From Halomonas sp. KG2 (GTDB lineage Bacteria; Pseudomonadota; Gammaproteobacteria; Pseudomonadales; Halomonadaceae), in assembly GCA_030440445.1 (NCBI GenBank), contig CP098528.1:868001-932000 (forward strand): DNA of 64,000 bases, read 5' to 3'. The notes below the pieces were generated by a model. That model was given only the letters and a program-made list of their open reading frames with translations, did not search any database and was not told where the DNA came from. Positions 23,573 to 33,276 of this stretch are shown piece by piece. Numbering within the stretch: position 1 is the stretch's first letter; each line of letters begins with the position of its first letter. The translations under genes and the position numbers were made by a program.

Positions 23573-25648
23573 TTATTTTTTTAGCACGGGAGCGCTCGGG
23601 GCTTTATGCATAGACTTAATCTTTGGCCGCTCCGCCATAATGCGCGCAAGACGCTCTAAGGCCAGTTCGAGTCGTTCAACCAAGCCTTTCATAAGCACGA
23701 GACGGTCGGCGGGAATGTCACCGTAGGTCTCAATCGCCGCTTCCAACTGCTTACCGGCTTCGCGAATGCCTTGGGGCGGCCGCCCGTTGGCACTCTCTGC
23801 AAAACCGTTGGCTAGCGTCTGCAGTAGGTCTTGGTGCGTTCGGCGGATTAACGGATGCAGCGCATCGTCGAGACGGTCACGTAGGCGCAACATCGCGGTG
23901 CCCAAGTCGAGCCCTGTCAGGCCTAAAATAAACAGATGGCGTTGGTCCTCGGGGAGCATATCGTCGTGCTGAGCGAGTTGCAGTAGTCGGTCGGCCATAT
24001 GGCCGCTGAAGCGGGTTTCAGCATCTCGAATCGAACGTCGGCGTAGCCCATCGATATCCTGGGAAATTGCCTTAATCAGACGCCGCCGCCTAAGTCGTGC
24101 ACCTGGCCCAGGCAGTAGGCGAAAAGCCATAACGACGCAGGTTAGCCCAATCACCACGGCCACCACCCGGTTGGCGAAGCTGTCGAAAGTGAAATCCATG
24201 CCGTTGCCAGGCATGGTCAGCAGAATGTTGAAAATAGCAAAGGCTAAACAGTACCCCATGGTGGCCGGGTTCGTGGCTCCCAGTAAGCCTAAAAATAGTG
24301 GCGTGCCAAACAGCATCGCTAGCATCGGAAAACCATTGGCTTGGGAGAGCAGTACATGGCCGAACAGAAAGGCGCTGGGAATCGCCGCCAACATGCCTTT
24401 GTAAAACATCATCGTGATAGCTACTGGGTTTTCGCGGCTGGCGAAGAAGGCTGAGAACAACGTGCCCAGCATCATAGCGATCATGGCGCTATTCCAAGCG
24501 GTAACAATCCAGAAAGTTGCCAGTAGCGCAAACAGCAATCCCGAGCGTATGGCGTTAATACTGGCGGCAAGGTGGTCACGGTGCCAAGCTAGCGGCGATG
24601 AGCGTAGTTTATGGCGCCCCGGTGAAGCAATTGCCTCGCGGGCGTCGAGCATCACTAGCGCATGGCCAATCGATTCGCGAAGTCCCAAGCGAAGGCGCTG
24701 GTCGAGCGGGGCGATGCTGTTCTCATGGTCACTTTCATGAACCTGATGGCGTAGCACCTGGAGTGCTTTTCTTGCTTTAGCGACCCCCTTGACGTGTTCT
24801 GCCTCACGAAAGCCCTGAGCGCCCCGGCATGCAAGCTCGATACTTTGTGGGTCGAGCCGATCGGCGTGGTCGTACATCAGTTGATGAAGTGCTTGGAGGT
24901 TGGCGAAAAAGCGCAGCGTACGCCGCGTTAGTACATGGGTGGCGCGCACTCGGCCAGGGCCGACAGGGCCCTCAAAACGGGCCGCTTGGCTATCGGTTTC
25001 CAGTAGTGTTAATGGCGCTAGGCTACTCCGCAGAGCTTTCTGCATCGCTGGAATATCGTTGCTGGCTTCCAAACGCAGGGCGGCATGCTCGAAGGCTTCG
25101 TTGATGACGCTGTCGGCCTGGGTGGCAAGGTGCGTGCCCACATGGGATGGCCAGAGTAGCGAGCTGACCAGCATCGCGCAGACTGCACCTAGCCCCAGTT
25201 CGGAAAGCCGGGCCACGGCGATATCGAAAATACCCGCTGGTGTGCTGCCGCTGGAAATCACCACAATCAGCATCGCGGTGACGGCAGCCATCAGGCAGCC
25301 GTAAGTGTAGTTGTTACGCCACAGTGAACCGACATACGTGCACAGCATAATCCAGGCCGTCAATACGATCAGTGCGGGTATGCGCGCTTGGACGAACAGC
25401 GCCATTATCACGATACCTGCAACGGCCCCGATAACAGTGCCGCTAAGCTGGCAGATGCCTTTTTCGATCACCATGCCGCTCATCGGTCGAACCTGGAGAA
25501 AAGCAGCCGACATTAGCGCCCAGTAAGGTCTTTCCAGGTCGAACCAGAGAGCCACATAGAGTGCCAGCATCATTGCCAAGGTGGTTTTGATAGCGAACTT
25601 GACCGCCGTGGCATTGGGCGTCAGGTAGGTATTAACAAACGGCGACAT
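23573..25648 (-). CDS. FUSC family inner-membrane efflux subunit (AaeB-like)
   Basis: The 691-residue protein has two sets of hydrophobic helices (about residues 15-160 and 360-510), each followed by a large cytoplasmic region, the layout of AaeB/YccS FUSC transporters. Recognisable segments are VKFAIKTTLAMMLALYVALWFDLERPYWALMSAAFLQVRP and WIVTAWNSAMIAMMLGTLFSAFFASRENPV. It is the last gene of a DUF1656-HlyD-FUSC operon, four bases after the HlyD stop, and would export aromatic acids or similar compounds with its partners. Confidence 0.9.
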   Translation of the reverse strand: MSPFVNTYLTPNATAVKFAIKTTLAMMLALYVALWFDLERPYWALMSAAFLQVRPMSGMVIEKGICQLSGTVIGAVAGIVIMALFVQARIPALIVLTAWIMLCTYVGSLWRNNYTYGCLMAAVTAMLIVVISSGSTPAGIFDIAVARLSELGLGAVCAMLVSSLLWPSHVGTHLATQADSVINEAFEHAALRLEASNDIPAMQKALRSSLAPLTLLETDSQAARFEGPVGPGRVRATHVLTRRTLRFFANLQALHQLMYDHADRLDPQSIELACRGAQGFREAEHVKGVAKARKALQVLRHQVHESDHENSIAPLDQRLRLGLRESIGHALVMLDAREAIASPGRHKLRSSPLAWHRDHLAASINAIRSGLLFALLATFWIVTAWNSAMIAMMLGTLFSAFFASRENPVAITMMFYKGMLAAIPSAFLFGHVLLSQANGFPMLAMLFGTPLFLGLLGATNPATMGYCLAFAIFNILLTMPGNGMDFTFDSFANRVVAVVIGLTCVVMAFRLLPGPGARLRRRRLIKAISQDIDGLRRRSIRDAETRFSGHMADRLLQLAQHDDMLPEDQRHLFILGLTGLDLGTAMLRLRDRLDDALHPLIRRTHQDLLQTLANGFAESANGRPPQGIREAGKQLEAAIETYGDIPADRLVLMKGLVERLELALERLARIMAERPKIKSMHKAPSAPVLKK

Positions 25649-25651
25649 GAA

Positions 25652-26524
25652 TCACTCAGGCTGTTCGGCAGCGTGGACGCGTACCGTTGCTGTCATACCG
25701 ACGCTAAGCAGCGTGTCGTCAGGGACGTTGTCTAACGATATGCGCACTGGGATACGCTGTGCCAAGCGCACCCAGTTAAACGTTGGCGCCACCTGCGGTA
25801 GCAGTTGCTGGTTGAGGGTGGTGTTGCTATCGGCAATGCCTCGGCCAATACCCGCCACCCGGCCATCCAGATGGGGAGCGCCGTTCATTAGAATGATCTC
25901 GACCGGATCGCCTACGTTGATCGACGCCATTTTGGTCTCTTCGAAATAGCCCACCACGTAATAAGAGTTGGCGGCGATCAGTGCCATTACCGAGGTGCCG
26001 CGATTTACGTAGTTACCCGCCACAAATTGCACGTTAAGTACATGGCCGCTGACCGGCGCCGTTACTTGTGTTCGTTCTAAATCAAGCTGGGCACTGATGA
26101 GGTCGGCCTGGGATTGGTTGAGATCGGCGGCAGCAATACGTGAGTTGATTTGGGCAACCTGCTGGTCTTCTGCACTAATCGCACGACTGCTACGCAGTTG
26201 ATTCCGCCGGCTCTCTTCCGCGCGGCTGAGTTCGAGCGTTGCTTGACGGTGTTCAACCGTGGCCTGGGCTCTGTCGACTGCCGTTTGATAACGGGTGTCA
26301 TCAATCTCAAACAGTACGTCGCCCTGGGTAACGTAATCGGTATCGGTGACATTGAGCGTATGCACCCAACCCGATACATCAGGCGCAATCGTGACGACCT
26401 CTGCATGAATGCGAGCGTCGCGGGTCCAGGGAGTATAAAGATAGTAACGCCATAGCCAAGTACCGGCGGCAATAGCAAGTGCGACAATAACCAGAGTAAG
26501 TAGCAGCCGGAGCGAATGGCGCAT
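25652..26524 (-). CDS. HlyD/AaeA-type periplasmic adaptor
   Basis: The 290-residue protein begins MRHSLRLLLTLVIVALAIAAGTWLWRYYL, an N-terminal membrane anchor, then a biotinyl-lipoyl half-motif (TIAPDVSGWVHTLNVTDTDYVTQGDVLFEIDD), a helical hairpin of about 75 residues and the second half (TQVTAPVSGHVLNVQFVAGNYVNRGTSV). The start at 26524 overlaps the DUF1656 stop by one base, so translation is coupled; the longer frame upstream is an overlap artefact. It links the FUSC pump to an outer-membrane channel not encoded here. Confidence 0.9.
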   Translation of the reverse strand: MRHSLRLLLTLVIVALAIAAGTWLWRYYLYTPWTRDARIHAEVVTIAPDVSGWVHTLNVTDTDYVTQGDVLFEIDDTRYQTAVDRAQATVEHRQATLELSRAEESRRNQLRSSRAISAEDQQVAQINSRIAAADLNQSQADLISAQLDLERTQVTAPVSGHVLNVQFVAGNYVNRGTSVMALIAANSYYVVGYFEETKMASINVGDPVEIILMNGAPHLDGRVAGIGRGIADSNTTLNQQLLPQVAPTFNWVRLAQRIPVRISLDNVPDDTLLSVGMTATVRVHAAEQPE

Positions 26525-26742
26525 CAAGAACCCCCGAGCAGGATAGTAAATACACAGGTAATGCCAGCCGTAAGGATGACGAAGAGCGACAGGTCGAACC
26601 ACGCTGCGTACCACAATGTATGCTGCCCCAGCACCCAGTGAAGCAGCGTGCGGGTCACCAGCGTGACAATGAAGCCCAAGAGGGCATAGATCAGCAGTGG
26701 GCTAAGAAGGATGCCACCGACAGCGATTTCCTGAAGACCCAT
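26524..26742 (-). CDS. DUF1656 small membrane protein (AaeX-like)
   Basis: The 72-residue product has two hydrophobic helices with the family start EIAVGGILLSPLLIYALLGF and a central HWVLG. AGGA precedes the ATG. It is the first gene of the adaptor/FUSC operon, the arrangement seen for aaeXAB. Its role in the pump is unknown. Confidence 0.9.
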   Translation of the reverse strand: MGLQEIAVGGILLSPLLIYALLGFIVTLVTRTLLHWVLGQHTLWYAAWFDLSLFVILTAGITCVFTILLGGS

Positions 26743-26930
26743 AATATCCTTGAATAGCTGGAGAACAATAATAGAAACAATATGAGTACGTTAACTCTCG
26801 GAGGGTCAGTTGTTTTGCGACCGCTTCTGACACTGCCAATAATCAGCAGTATAGAAAGCGTAAGCTAATCTTGCTTTATCGAAATACGCTCTGTTCAGGT
26901 GTTAAGCATGAGGCCGATCTATGCACAACC

Positions 26931-26959
26931 GCCAAGCGGCACTCTTCATGCCACTTGGC
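26931..26959. terminator. inverted repeat downstream of the MFS gene
   Basis: GCCAAGCGGCA (26931-26941) pairs with TGCCACTTGGC (26949-26959) with one wobble. It lies 15 bases past the stop of the minus-strand MFS gene. No U-tract is present, so termination is uncertain. Confidence 0.4.
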
Positions 26960-26973
26960 GTGCACGAACTGAG

Positions 26974-28140
26974 CTAGTGTTTCGTGCGCATGACGATGAT
27001 TAGCTGTGTTGCCGCACCTACCGCGGCGACAACCCCCGCCCCCATCGCTAGTGTCGAAACGGGAAGCTGGAGGGCCAATATAATGCCTCCGCTGGCAGCG
27101 CCTATCGCACTGCCTAAATAGAGCGCTGATTCATTGAGGGCAACCGCCAGGTTACCGTCGCCGTGGGGTTGGCGCGTACGAATCAGCTCGTTGTTTTGTG
27201 GCACTTGCAGCGCCCAGCCCACAGCCCCCCAAAGCGCAATAGGCAGTAACGTCAGCAGTGGGTGAACCGACGCCGTGACAGGCAGAGCAATGAGCGCTAG
27301 AGAGAGCAGCAACATAATCGCCAGGGTAATCACAGGGCCGATAAATCTGTCCACCAGAGGCCCAATCAGAAAACTGCCCACGACGCCGCCAATCCCCCAT
27401 ACCCATAAATAGCCGGTAATCGACTGAACAGCGCCTGATTCGGTGGCCGTCATAAAAGGGGCGATAAAGGTATACATACCCAAACTAGCAACGGCGCCCA
27501 ATAAGGAAACCGCCAGAATGGCCATGGCATGCGGGGCTTTCAAAATAGCCAGTTTGCGGGCAAGCGGCAGTGACGGTATGGAGGGGAGTGCAGGCAGTTT
27601 GGTGTGAAGCCCAACATAGGCGATGATGCCGAGTACTGAAATAAGCCACATCGCTGACGCCCAGCCTAAACGTTCCGCCAGCAATAGGCTGAAAGGCACC
27701 CCTAACACTGTACCACTCGCCATGCCGCCCATAATAACCGCAATGGCTTTGCCTCGATTTACTTCGGGCGTAATGGCAGCAGAAGCTGCAATGCCCATCG
27801 CAAGATAAACCCCTGCACCAACGCCAGCGACCGCCCGCCATATGGCGAGGGATATAAAACTGGTGGCCAGGGCGCTGGCGATATTGGCCACAATAAACAC
27901 GGCTAGCGCCAGTAGTAAGCCCGTGCGTTGATGATGACCGGGCAGAAGGGCAACAACGACAGGCGAGCCTAAGCCATAGGCTAAGGTAAATGCCGTGACT
28001 AGCTGAGCAGCCGTGGCAGCAGAGACACTAAAGGCATCTCCAATGAGTGGAATGAGCCCTGCCGTTACATAAGAGGCCATCCCAAGCGCAAACGCACCCA
28101 GTGCCACTAGATATACCGATAGACGAGATTGGTCAGCCAT
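26974..28140 (-). CDS. MFS transporter (AraJ/YdhP-type DHA1)
   Basis: The ATG at 28140 has GGAGA upstream and gives a 388-residue protein of twelve helices. Sequence features include LVALGAFALGMASYVTAGLIPLIGDAFSVSAATAAQLVTAFTLAYGLGSPVVVALLP and RAVAGVGAGVYLAMGIAASAAI, as in sugar-efflux and AraJ-like proteins. It is divergent from an HTH regulator gene, with three 17-bp direct repeats between them, which suggests direct control by that regulator. Confidence 0.88.
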   Translation of the reverse strand: MADQSRLSVYLVALGAFALGMASYVTAGLIPLIGDAFSVSAATAAQLVTAFTLAYGLGSPVVVALLPGHHQRTGLLLALAVFIVANIASALATSFISLAIWRAVAGVGAGVYLAMGIAASAAITPEVNRGKAIAVIMGGMASGTVLGVPFSLLLAERLGWASAMWLISVLGIIAYVGLHTKLPALPSIPSLPLARKLAILKAPHAMAILAVSLLGAVASLGMYTFIAPFMTATESGAVQSITGYLWVWGIGGVVGSFLIGPLVDRFIGPVITLAIMLLLSLALIALPVTASVHPLLTLLPIALWGAVGWALQVPQNNELIRTRQPHGDGNLAVALNESALYLGSAIGAASGGIILALQLPVSTLAMGAGVVAAVGAATQLIIVMRTKH

Positions 28141-28246
28141 CACGCTCTCCATGTTAATTAAGGATCGAAAAATCACCGGGCGTTCTGCCAGCGAAGGGCT
28201 ATTCTGGAGAGGCTTTAAGAGGGGTACAATTTAACTGTTTATGCTA

Positions 28247-28297
28247 TTACTAAAAGTGCTAGGTTATTAAAAGTGCTAGCTTATTAGAAGTGATGAG
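28247..28297. promoter_or_regulatory. three 17-bp direct repeats between divergent MFS and HTH genes
   Basis: The units at 28247-28263, 28264-28280 and 28281-28297 read TTACTAAAAGTGCTAGG, TTATTAAAAGTGCTAGC and TTATTAGAAGTGATGAG, directly abutting and ending 17 bases before the regulator start codon. They are probably binding sites for the regulator itself. AT-rich sequence here may also supply the promoters. Confidence 0.7.
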
Positions 28298-28314
28298 TTC
28301 TCAAAGGTAACAAA

Positions 28315-29199
28315 ATGACTGCACCCCGGACGCTGACTCGAGCGCGGCAAGATTTGGCTGAATTTCTCCGTAAACATCGAGAGAAAATCGCCCCGGAAGA
28401 GATGGGCCTGCCTCGTGGCCGCCGAAGGCGTACGCCGGGGTTAAGGCGCGAAGAAGTCGCCGCCTTAGCGGGCGTGGGACTGACTTGGTATACCTGGTTA
28501 GAGCAGGGGCGCGATATTAGCGTATCGGCGACTTTTCTGGACAATCTAGCCAAAGCGCTTAAGTTGGATGCGGCTGAGCGACGCCATTTGTTCTTACTGA
28601 CTCATCAGCGGTTACCCTCTGAGCTAGGCAAAACCTGGTGCAGCGTGCCACCGCTGATCCAAACGTTGATGGACGATTTGCCGACACGACCTGCGTATAT
28701 TCTTAACTTACGCTGGGATGTGCTGGCGTGGAACGGTGCCGCCGATAAGCTGTTCAACTTCTCGTCCCATGTGCCTGAGCGCCGCAATCTGCTGTGGCTG
28801 CTATTTACCGACCCTGGTATGCGTCAGCGCTTATCACCCTGGGAAGCGCAGGTCAGCCAAATGCTCTCCAGCTTTCGGCGCGACTTTGCCCGTGCGGCGC
28901 AAGACCCCGCTATTGATGAGCTTGTCGAAGAGTTAACCAAGGTTTCGCCTGAGTTTAAGCTGGTGTGGAAAACCCAGGAGGTCAACGCCCCTTGCCAGGG
29001 AGTGCGTCATCTTTACCTTGAGGAGCTGGGCGAGGTGGCGTTCGAGCACACGACACTCACTGTCGATGAAGAGCGCCACTTACGGCTGGTTTATTATGCC
29101 CTCAAGGGGAGCGACGCCGAGGAGAGGTCCTTTCATGAATGGATCGCCGCTAGTGAGGGCGATAGTATTCTTAAAGAAAATAATAATGATTTGTATTAA
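28315..29199 (+). CDS. XRE-type regulator with MmyB-like ligand domain
   Basis: The 294-residue protein has an N-terminal Cro/C1-type helix-turn-helix: RQDLAEFLRKHREKIAPEE, RRTPGLRREEVAALAGVGLTWYTWLEQGRDISVS. Residues 110-280 match the MmyB-like PAS-type domain (RPAYILNLRWDVLAWNGAADKLF, RNLLWLLFTDP). Members of this actinobacterial-proteobacterial family often control a divergent transporter or reductase gene; here the divergent MFS gene is the natural candidate. AAAGG lies eight bases before the ATG. Confidence 0.9.
   Translation: MTAPRTLTRARQDLAEFLRKHREKIAPEEMGLPRGRRRRTPGLRREEVAALAGVGLTWYTWLEQGRDISVSATFLDNLAKALKLDAAERRHLFLLTHQRLPSELGKTWCSVPPLIQTLMDDLPTRPAYILNLRWDVLAWNGAADKLFNFSSHVPERRNLLWLLFTDPGMRQRLSPWEAQVSQMLSSFRRDFARAAQDPAIDELVEELTKVSPEFKLVWKTQEVNAPCQGVRHLYLEELGEVAFEHTTLTVDEERHLRLVYYALKGSDAEERSFHEWIAASEGDSILKENNNDLY
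29179..29197. promoter_or_regulatory. possible Fur box before the FecI-type operon
   Basis: AATAATAATGATTTGTATT agrees with the 19-base Fur consensus at about 12 positions. It overlaps the last codons of the upstream regulator gene and lies 58 bases before the sigma factor start, where an iron-responsive promoter is expected. Confidence 0.45.
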
Positions 29200-29254
29200 C
29201 TAATGGCTGTTATTAGAATGTCTCTCCGTTTGCTGATCGTTTATCGGAGGGGGA

Positions 29255-29779
29255 ATGCCTGTTTCAGCTGAGAATACGCCATTGGCCGAGATGTATAATG
29301 CACATCATGGCTGGTTGCAGCGTTGGCTGCAGCGCAAAACGGGCTGTAGCTGGCAGGCGGCTGATCTGGCTCAGGATACCTTCCTGCGCATTCTCTCCTC
29401 CCCAAGTAATTCCTCCCAAATTAGCAAACTGCATGAGCCACGTAACTTTCTGACCACCATCGCCCGCCGGGTATGGGTGGACTTTGTGCGTCGGGATGCA
29501 TTGGAAAAAGCCTGGTTAGAAGCCTTGAAGCAGCAACCTGAGCCGGTGGTTGTCTCGCCAGAAGAGCAGGCCTTGATTCTGGAAACCCTGTTGCAGATTG
29601 ATGAAATGTTGGAAGGGTTAGGCAACAAGGTAAGCCAAGCATTTTTGCTCTGCCATTTGGAAGGGCTGCGTTATGCCGAGATCGCCGAACGCTTGGGGGT
29701 GTCCGTCAGCTCGGTGAAAAAGTACATGGCTAAGGCGACTGAACATTGTCTGCTGTTGATGTGCGAAGAATCGCTATGA
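29255..29779 (+). CDS. FecI-type ECF sigma factor
   Basis: The 174-residue protein has sigma region 2 (LAEMYNAHHGWLQRWLQRKTGCSWQAADLAQDTFLRIL, ARRVWVDFVRRDALEKAWLEAL) and region 4 (KVSQAFLLCHLEGLRYAEIAERLGVSVSSVKKYMAKATEHCL). It is typical of iron-starvation sigma factors controlled by a FecR protein. GGAGGGGGA precedes the ATG. Its stop overlaps the start of the fecR-like gene (ATGA), and the receptor it should transcribe is next. Confidence 0.95.
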   Translation: MPVSAENTPLAEMYNAHHGWLQRWLQRKTGCSWQAADLAQDTFLRILSSPSNSSQISKLHEPRNFLTTIARRVWVDFVRRDALEKAWLEALKQQPEPVVVSPEEQALILETLLQIDEMLEGLGNKVSQAFLLCHLEGLRYAEIAERLGVSVSSVKKYMAKATEHCLLLMCEESL

Positions 29780-30750
29780 GCGATACCCAGTCAGCCCGCA
29801 AAGATACTCTCAGAGCGGCTGCCCGCTGGTACGCACTGCTGTGCTCGGAGGATGTTACTGAGCAGCAAAAACAGGCACATAATGCTTGGTTGGAAGCAGA
29901 TCCGGATCATGTTCAGGCTTGGCAGCAGGTGGAAAAACTGCGTCAGCAATTGCAGGTGATGCCTGGCACTCTTTCGCTCAATGCGTTGCAGATCAAACAA
30001 CGCCAGAGTCATAGCCGACGAGCCGTGCTGCGCGGCTTTGCCTTGTTGGCAGTAGGAGGTGCCCTGGGCTCGTTGGCCTGGCAGCAGGCACCTGTGGAAA
30101 GCTGGATGGCCAGCCACCGTACCGCACGGGGCGAGCGGCGCCAATATACGCTGGCGGACGGTACGCAACTGGTGCTCAATACCGCCACCGCACTGGATGT
30201 AGTGGAAACCTCGACTGCCCGGTTGATTCGCCTTTATGCAGGCGAAATCTTTATTCGCACGCGGGATGGAACTGGAAACGTGACTGCTGCCAAAACGCTT
30301 CAAGTGCATACCGAGCAGGGCGCTGTGGTGCCGTTGGGCACCGTGTTTACCGTGCGTAAGCTGGATACGTCGACCCAGGTTACCGTGATGGAAGATCAGG
30401 TCGAGTTGATCCCGCAGTCGGCGGGTGGTGAGACGCAACGTCTTGTTGCCGGACAGCAGGCGCAGATGAGCTCGATTAATGTGGAAGTCGTCACCGCCAA
30501 CGCCCAGGCGGATAGCTGGACGCGCGGTCTACTGGTGGCGGTGGACTGGCCACTGAGCCGTTTGGTAGCAGAGCTGAGCCGGTATCGCACAGGTGTACTG
30601 CGCTGTGCCCCCTCTATTGCTGGGTTGAGAGTGTCAGGCGCTTTCCCTATTGATGATATCGACCGGGCGCTCCAAGCCATTGCCAATGCGTTGCCGGTTA
30701 GCGTCGACCGCTTGACCCAATATTGGGTAACCCTAAAACCTAGCGAATAA
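29776..30750 (+). CDS. FecR-type sigma regulator
   Basis: The start at 29776 overlaps the sigma factor stop by four bases and gives 324 residues. The cytoplasmic part begins with the FecR N-terminal domain (AARWYALLCSEDVTEQQKQAHNAWLEADPDHVQAWQQVEKL); a single membrane helix lies at about 85-105 (RGFALLAVGGALGSLAW), and the periplasmic FecR domain follows (TARGERRQYTLADGTQLVLNTATALDV, GTVFTVRKLDTSTQVTVMEDQVEL). It would relay the receptor signal to the sigma factor. Confidence 0.95.
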   Translation: MSDTQSARKDTLRAAARWYALLCSEDVTEQQKQAHNAWLEADPDHVQAWQQVEKLRQQLQVMPGTLSLNALQIKQRQSHSRRAVLRGFALLAVGGALGSLAWQQAPVESWMASHRTARGERRQYTLADGTQLVLNTATALDVVETSTARLIRLYAGEIFIRTRDGTGNVTAAKTLQVHTEQGAVVPLGTVFTVRKLDTSTQVTVMEDQVELIPQSAGGETQRLVAGQQAQMSSINVEVVTANAQADSWTRGLLVAVDWPLSRLVAELSRYRTGVLRCAPSIAGLRVSGAFPIDDIDRALQAIANALPVSVDRLTQYWVTLKPSE

Positions 30751-30833
30751 AAAGTTGAATTATTTATTGTCCCTTTTTCAATCTCGTTCGACCCAGAGAT
30801 AAAGCAACCGATTCTGGAATTGACGAGATTACG

Positions 30834-33245
30834 ATGACCACACCCTTTAATCCCAAGCAGACACTCATATCACTTCGATACCACCATGATGGCAAACCCA
30901 CGCGTGCGCTTGGCGGCATCGCCCTGGGCTGCGCCCTGATGAGTTCGATGGTGTTGTTGCCTCTTCAGGCAGCGCAGGCGCAAACAGCGGACGGACGGGC
31001 ACAACAGGCTGCTAGCCAACAGGCATACAACATCGAACCGGGAGCACTGGGCAGTGTATTGAGCCAGTTCGCTAGTCATGCGGGCGTTGTGTTGTCTTTT
31101 TCTGCTTATCTCACTGAAGACCTGCAAAGCGTTGGATTGCATGGACGTTATAGTGTGGAAGAGGGATTCGCCCAGTTGCTGCAGGGCAGTGGTTTGAAAG
31201 TGGTCAAGCGGGGGCCTGCGGACTATGTCATGGAAAAAGCGTCTAGCGCAGAGAACATGGTGTTAGATACCGTGGAAGTGGTGGGCAACCGAATCGATAG
31301 TGATGGTTATTTGGCCTTTAGCACCTCGGCAGGTAGCAAAACCGATACGCCGCTGATAGAGCTTGCGCAAAGTGTCAGTGTGGTCACCGAAGAGCAGCTT
31401 CGTGACCGCCAGCCGTCGTCCGTAGAGCAGGCGGTGGCTTACACGGCTGGGGTTCGAGTGGAAGCGTCGGGGATGGACCCGCGCTTTGACTTGATCTCGG
31501 TGAGGGGGTTTCCGACGGTATATCATGGCGATTTTCTTGATGGCTTGCGCCAACCCAATAGTGGCTGGCTCTCTTACTATTCCACCGTGCCCTATAACCT
31601 GGAGCGCATTGAGGTAGTTAAAGGCCCCGATTCGATGCGCTATGGTCAGCTTTCACCCGGTGGGCTGGTGAACCGGGTCAGCAAACGCCCGCAGGTAGAT
31701 GCGACGAAGGAAGTGCAGTTGCAGGTCGGCAGTCATGACCATCTGCAAGGCCAGTTCGATGTGGGAGGAGATATAGGTAGCGATGTGCAGTACCGCTTGG
31801 TGGGTGTTATGCGCGATGCACAAACAGATATCGAACAGGTGGATAATGATGTCACCCTGCTGGCGCCCACTCTCCATTGGCAGATGAGCGAACGTACCGA
31901 CATTACTTTTATTACGCAGTACCAGGAGCGCCAGACCTCCGCATCACCGCGCCCTTATCAGGACGGCGATAACCTGACCCATTTTTGGGCTGGCGATGAA
32001 GACTACGACAAGCTGGATCAACAGCAGTGGGCACTGGGCTATGAATTTAACCACCGTTGGAGTGACCAACTGCAGCTGCAGCAAAATGTACGCTACGGTC
32101 AGGTAGATGCCACTAACCAGTACCTTTCTGCAGGTACCTTAGCCGGTACAACGCTAAGCCGCAGCAGTGTCGGCCTTTACGAAGAGATGGAGTCGCTTAG
32201 CACCGACACCCGGCTCATGGCGACCTTTGATCAGGGCGCGGTGGAGCACCAGGTGATGTTAGGCGTCGATTACGCCTATCTTGAGAACGATGTTATTTAT
32301 GCGGGTGGCAGCGCGCCGTCGATCGATATCGACAACCCGGATTATAGTCAGCCTGTCGCTCAGCCGAGTAACGTTTGGACCAACGACAGTGGTAAAAAAC
32401 ATCGTAGAGGCCTTTATTTACAGGATCAGATTAACCTCGATAACTGGCGTTTGACCGCAGGTCTGCGTCGCGATTGGGTGCAGGACGAGACTCGCAACAA
32501 CCTCACTGGTACTACCAGCGAAAGCCAAGATGAGCAGAACACTTGGCGTTTTGGCGCACTTTATGCGTTCGATTCAGGGCTATCACCGTACTTTAGCTAT
32601 GCGCAGTCGTTCTTGCCGGAGAGCGGCACCGATGCCAGCGGCAATGACTTTGACCCCACCGAGGGTGAGCAGTTTGAGCTGGGAGTGAAATACCAGCCAG
32701 CAGGTAGTAACGCAATGTTGACTGCGGCGATCTACCAGATTGATGAAACCAACCGTAAAACCACCGATCTCGACAATCCGCTGTTTCAAATCCAAACCGG
32801 AGAGGTGCGCACCCGTGGGTTGGAGCTTGAGGCTGTTGGGAATGTCACCGATAACCTGCGCATGACCGCAAGTTACAACTATAACCGCAGCGAAATCACC
32901 GTAGATAACGATGGCAACGAGGGGAGTGACTTGGCGAATACCCCACGCCATCTGGCATCCGTTTGGGTGGATTATCGCGTTCCTGCGTTGGAACGACTGC
33001 ATCTTTCCGGTGGTGTGCGCTACACCGGGAGTGAGTACATTGATAACGCCAACAGCAATAAAAACGCTGGATACAGCCTGATTGATATGGCGGCTCACTA
33101 TGATTTCGCGGGCTCTTTTCAGGGAGTTCGTGCCAGCCTCAACGCCACTAACGTAACGGACGAAGAGCATATCTCCTGCGAGGGCATCTATTGCTATCGC
33201 GGTGCTGGGCGCAGCCTGATTGGCAGCCTCTCATACAAATGGTGA
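30834..33245 (+). CDS. TonB-dependent siderophore receptor with STN signalling domain
   Basis: The 803-residue precursor has a long signal region to about residue 50 (QAAQAQT), then an STN domain (YNIEPGALGSVLSQFASHAGVVLSFS, RYSVEEGFAQLLQGSGLKVVKRG) which contacts FecR-type proteins, a plug (ELAQSVSVVTEEQLRDRQPSSVEQAVAYTAGV, YNLERIEVVKGPDSMRYG) and a barrel ending LIGSLSYKW. It is the transducing receptor of the sigma/FecR system upstream. The barrel pattern is of the FpvA/FoxA siderophore group. The ligand is not known; an esterase follows. Confidence 0.94.
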   Translation: MTTPFNPKQTLISLRYHHDGKPTRALGGIALGCALMSSMVLLPLQAAQAQTADGRAQQAASQQAYNIEPGALGSVLSQFASHAGVVLSFSAYLTEDLQSVGLHGRYSVEEGFAQLLQGSGLKVVKRGPADYVMEKASSAENMVLDTVEVVGNRIDSDGYLAFSTSAGSKTDTPLIELAQSVSVVTEEQLRDRQPSSVEQAVAYTAGVRVEASGMDPRFDLISVRGFPTVYHGDFLDGLRQPNSGWLSYYSTVPYNLERIEVVKGPDSMRYGQLSPGGLVNRVSKRPQVDATKEVQLQVGSHDHLQGQFDVGGDIGSDVQYRLVGVMRDAQTDIEQVDNDVTLLAPTLHWQMSERTDITFITQYQERQTSASPRPYQDGDNLTHFWAGDEDYDKLDQQQWALGYEFNHRWSDQLQLQQNVRYGQVDATNQYLSAGTLAGTTLSRSSVGLYEEMESLSTDTRLMATFDQGAVEHQVMLGVDYAYLENDVIYAGGSAPSIDIDNPDYSQPVAQPSNVWTNDSGKKHRRGLYLQDQINLDNWRLTAGLRRDWVQDETRNNLTGTTSESQDEQNTWRFGALYAFDSGLSPYFSYAQSFLPESGTDASGNDFDPTEGEQFELGVKYQPAGSNAMLTAAIYQIDETNRKTTDLDNPLFQIQTGEVRTRGLELEAVGNVTDNLRMTASYNYNRSEITVDNDGNEGSDLANTPRHLASVWVDYRVPALERLHLSGGVRYTGSEYIDNANSNKNAGYSLIDMAAHYDFAGSFQGVRASLNATNVTDEEHISCEGIYCYRGAGRSLIGSLSYKW

Positions 33246-33276
33246 TTAAGCAGCAGCGTCGCGGGGACAACTAGTC

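Noticed and set aside
32583..33170. 195-codon minus-strand frame
   Set aside because: It is antisense to the STN receptor barrel, has no family resemblance and no ribosome site; the plus frame is a convincing receptor.
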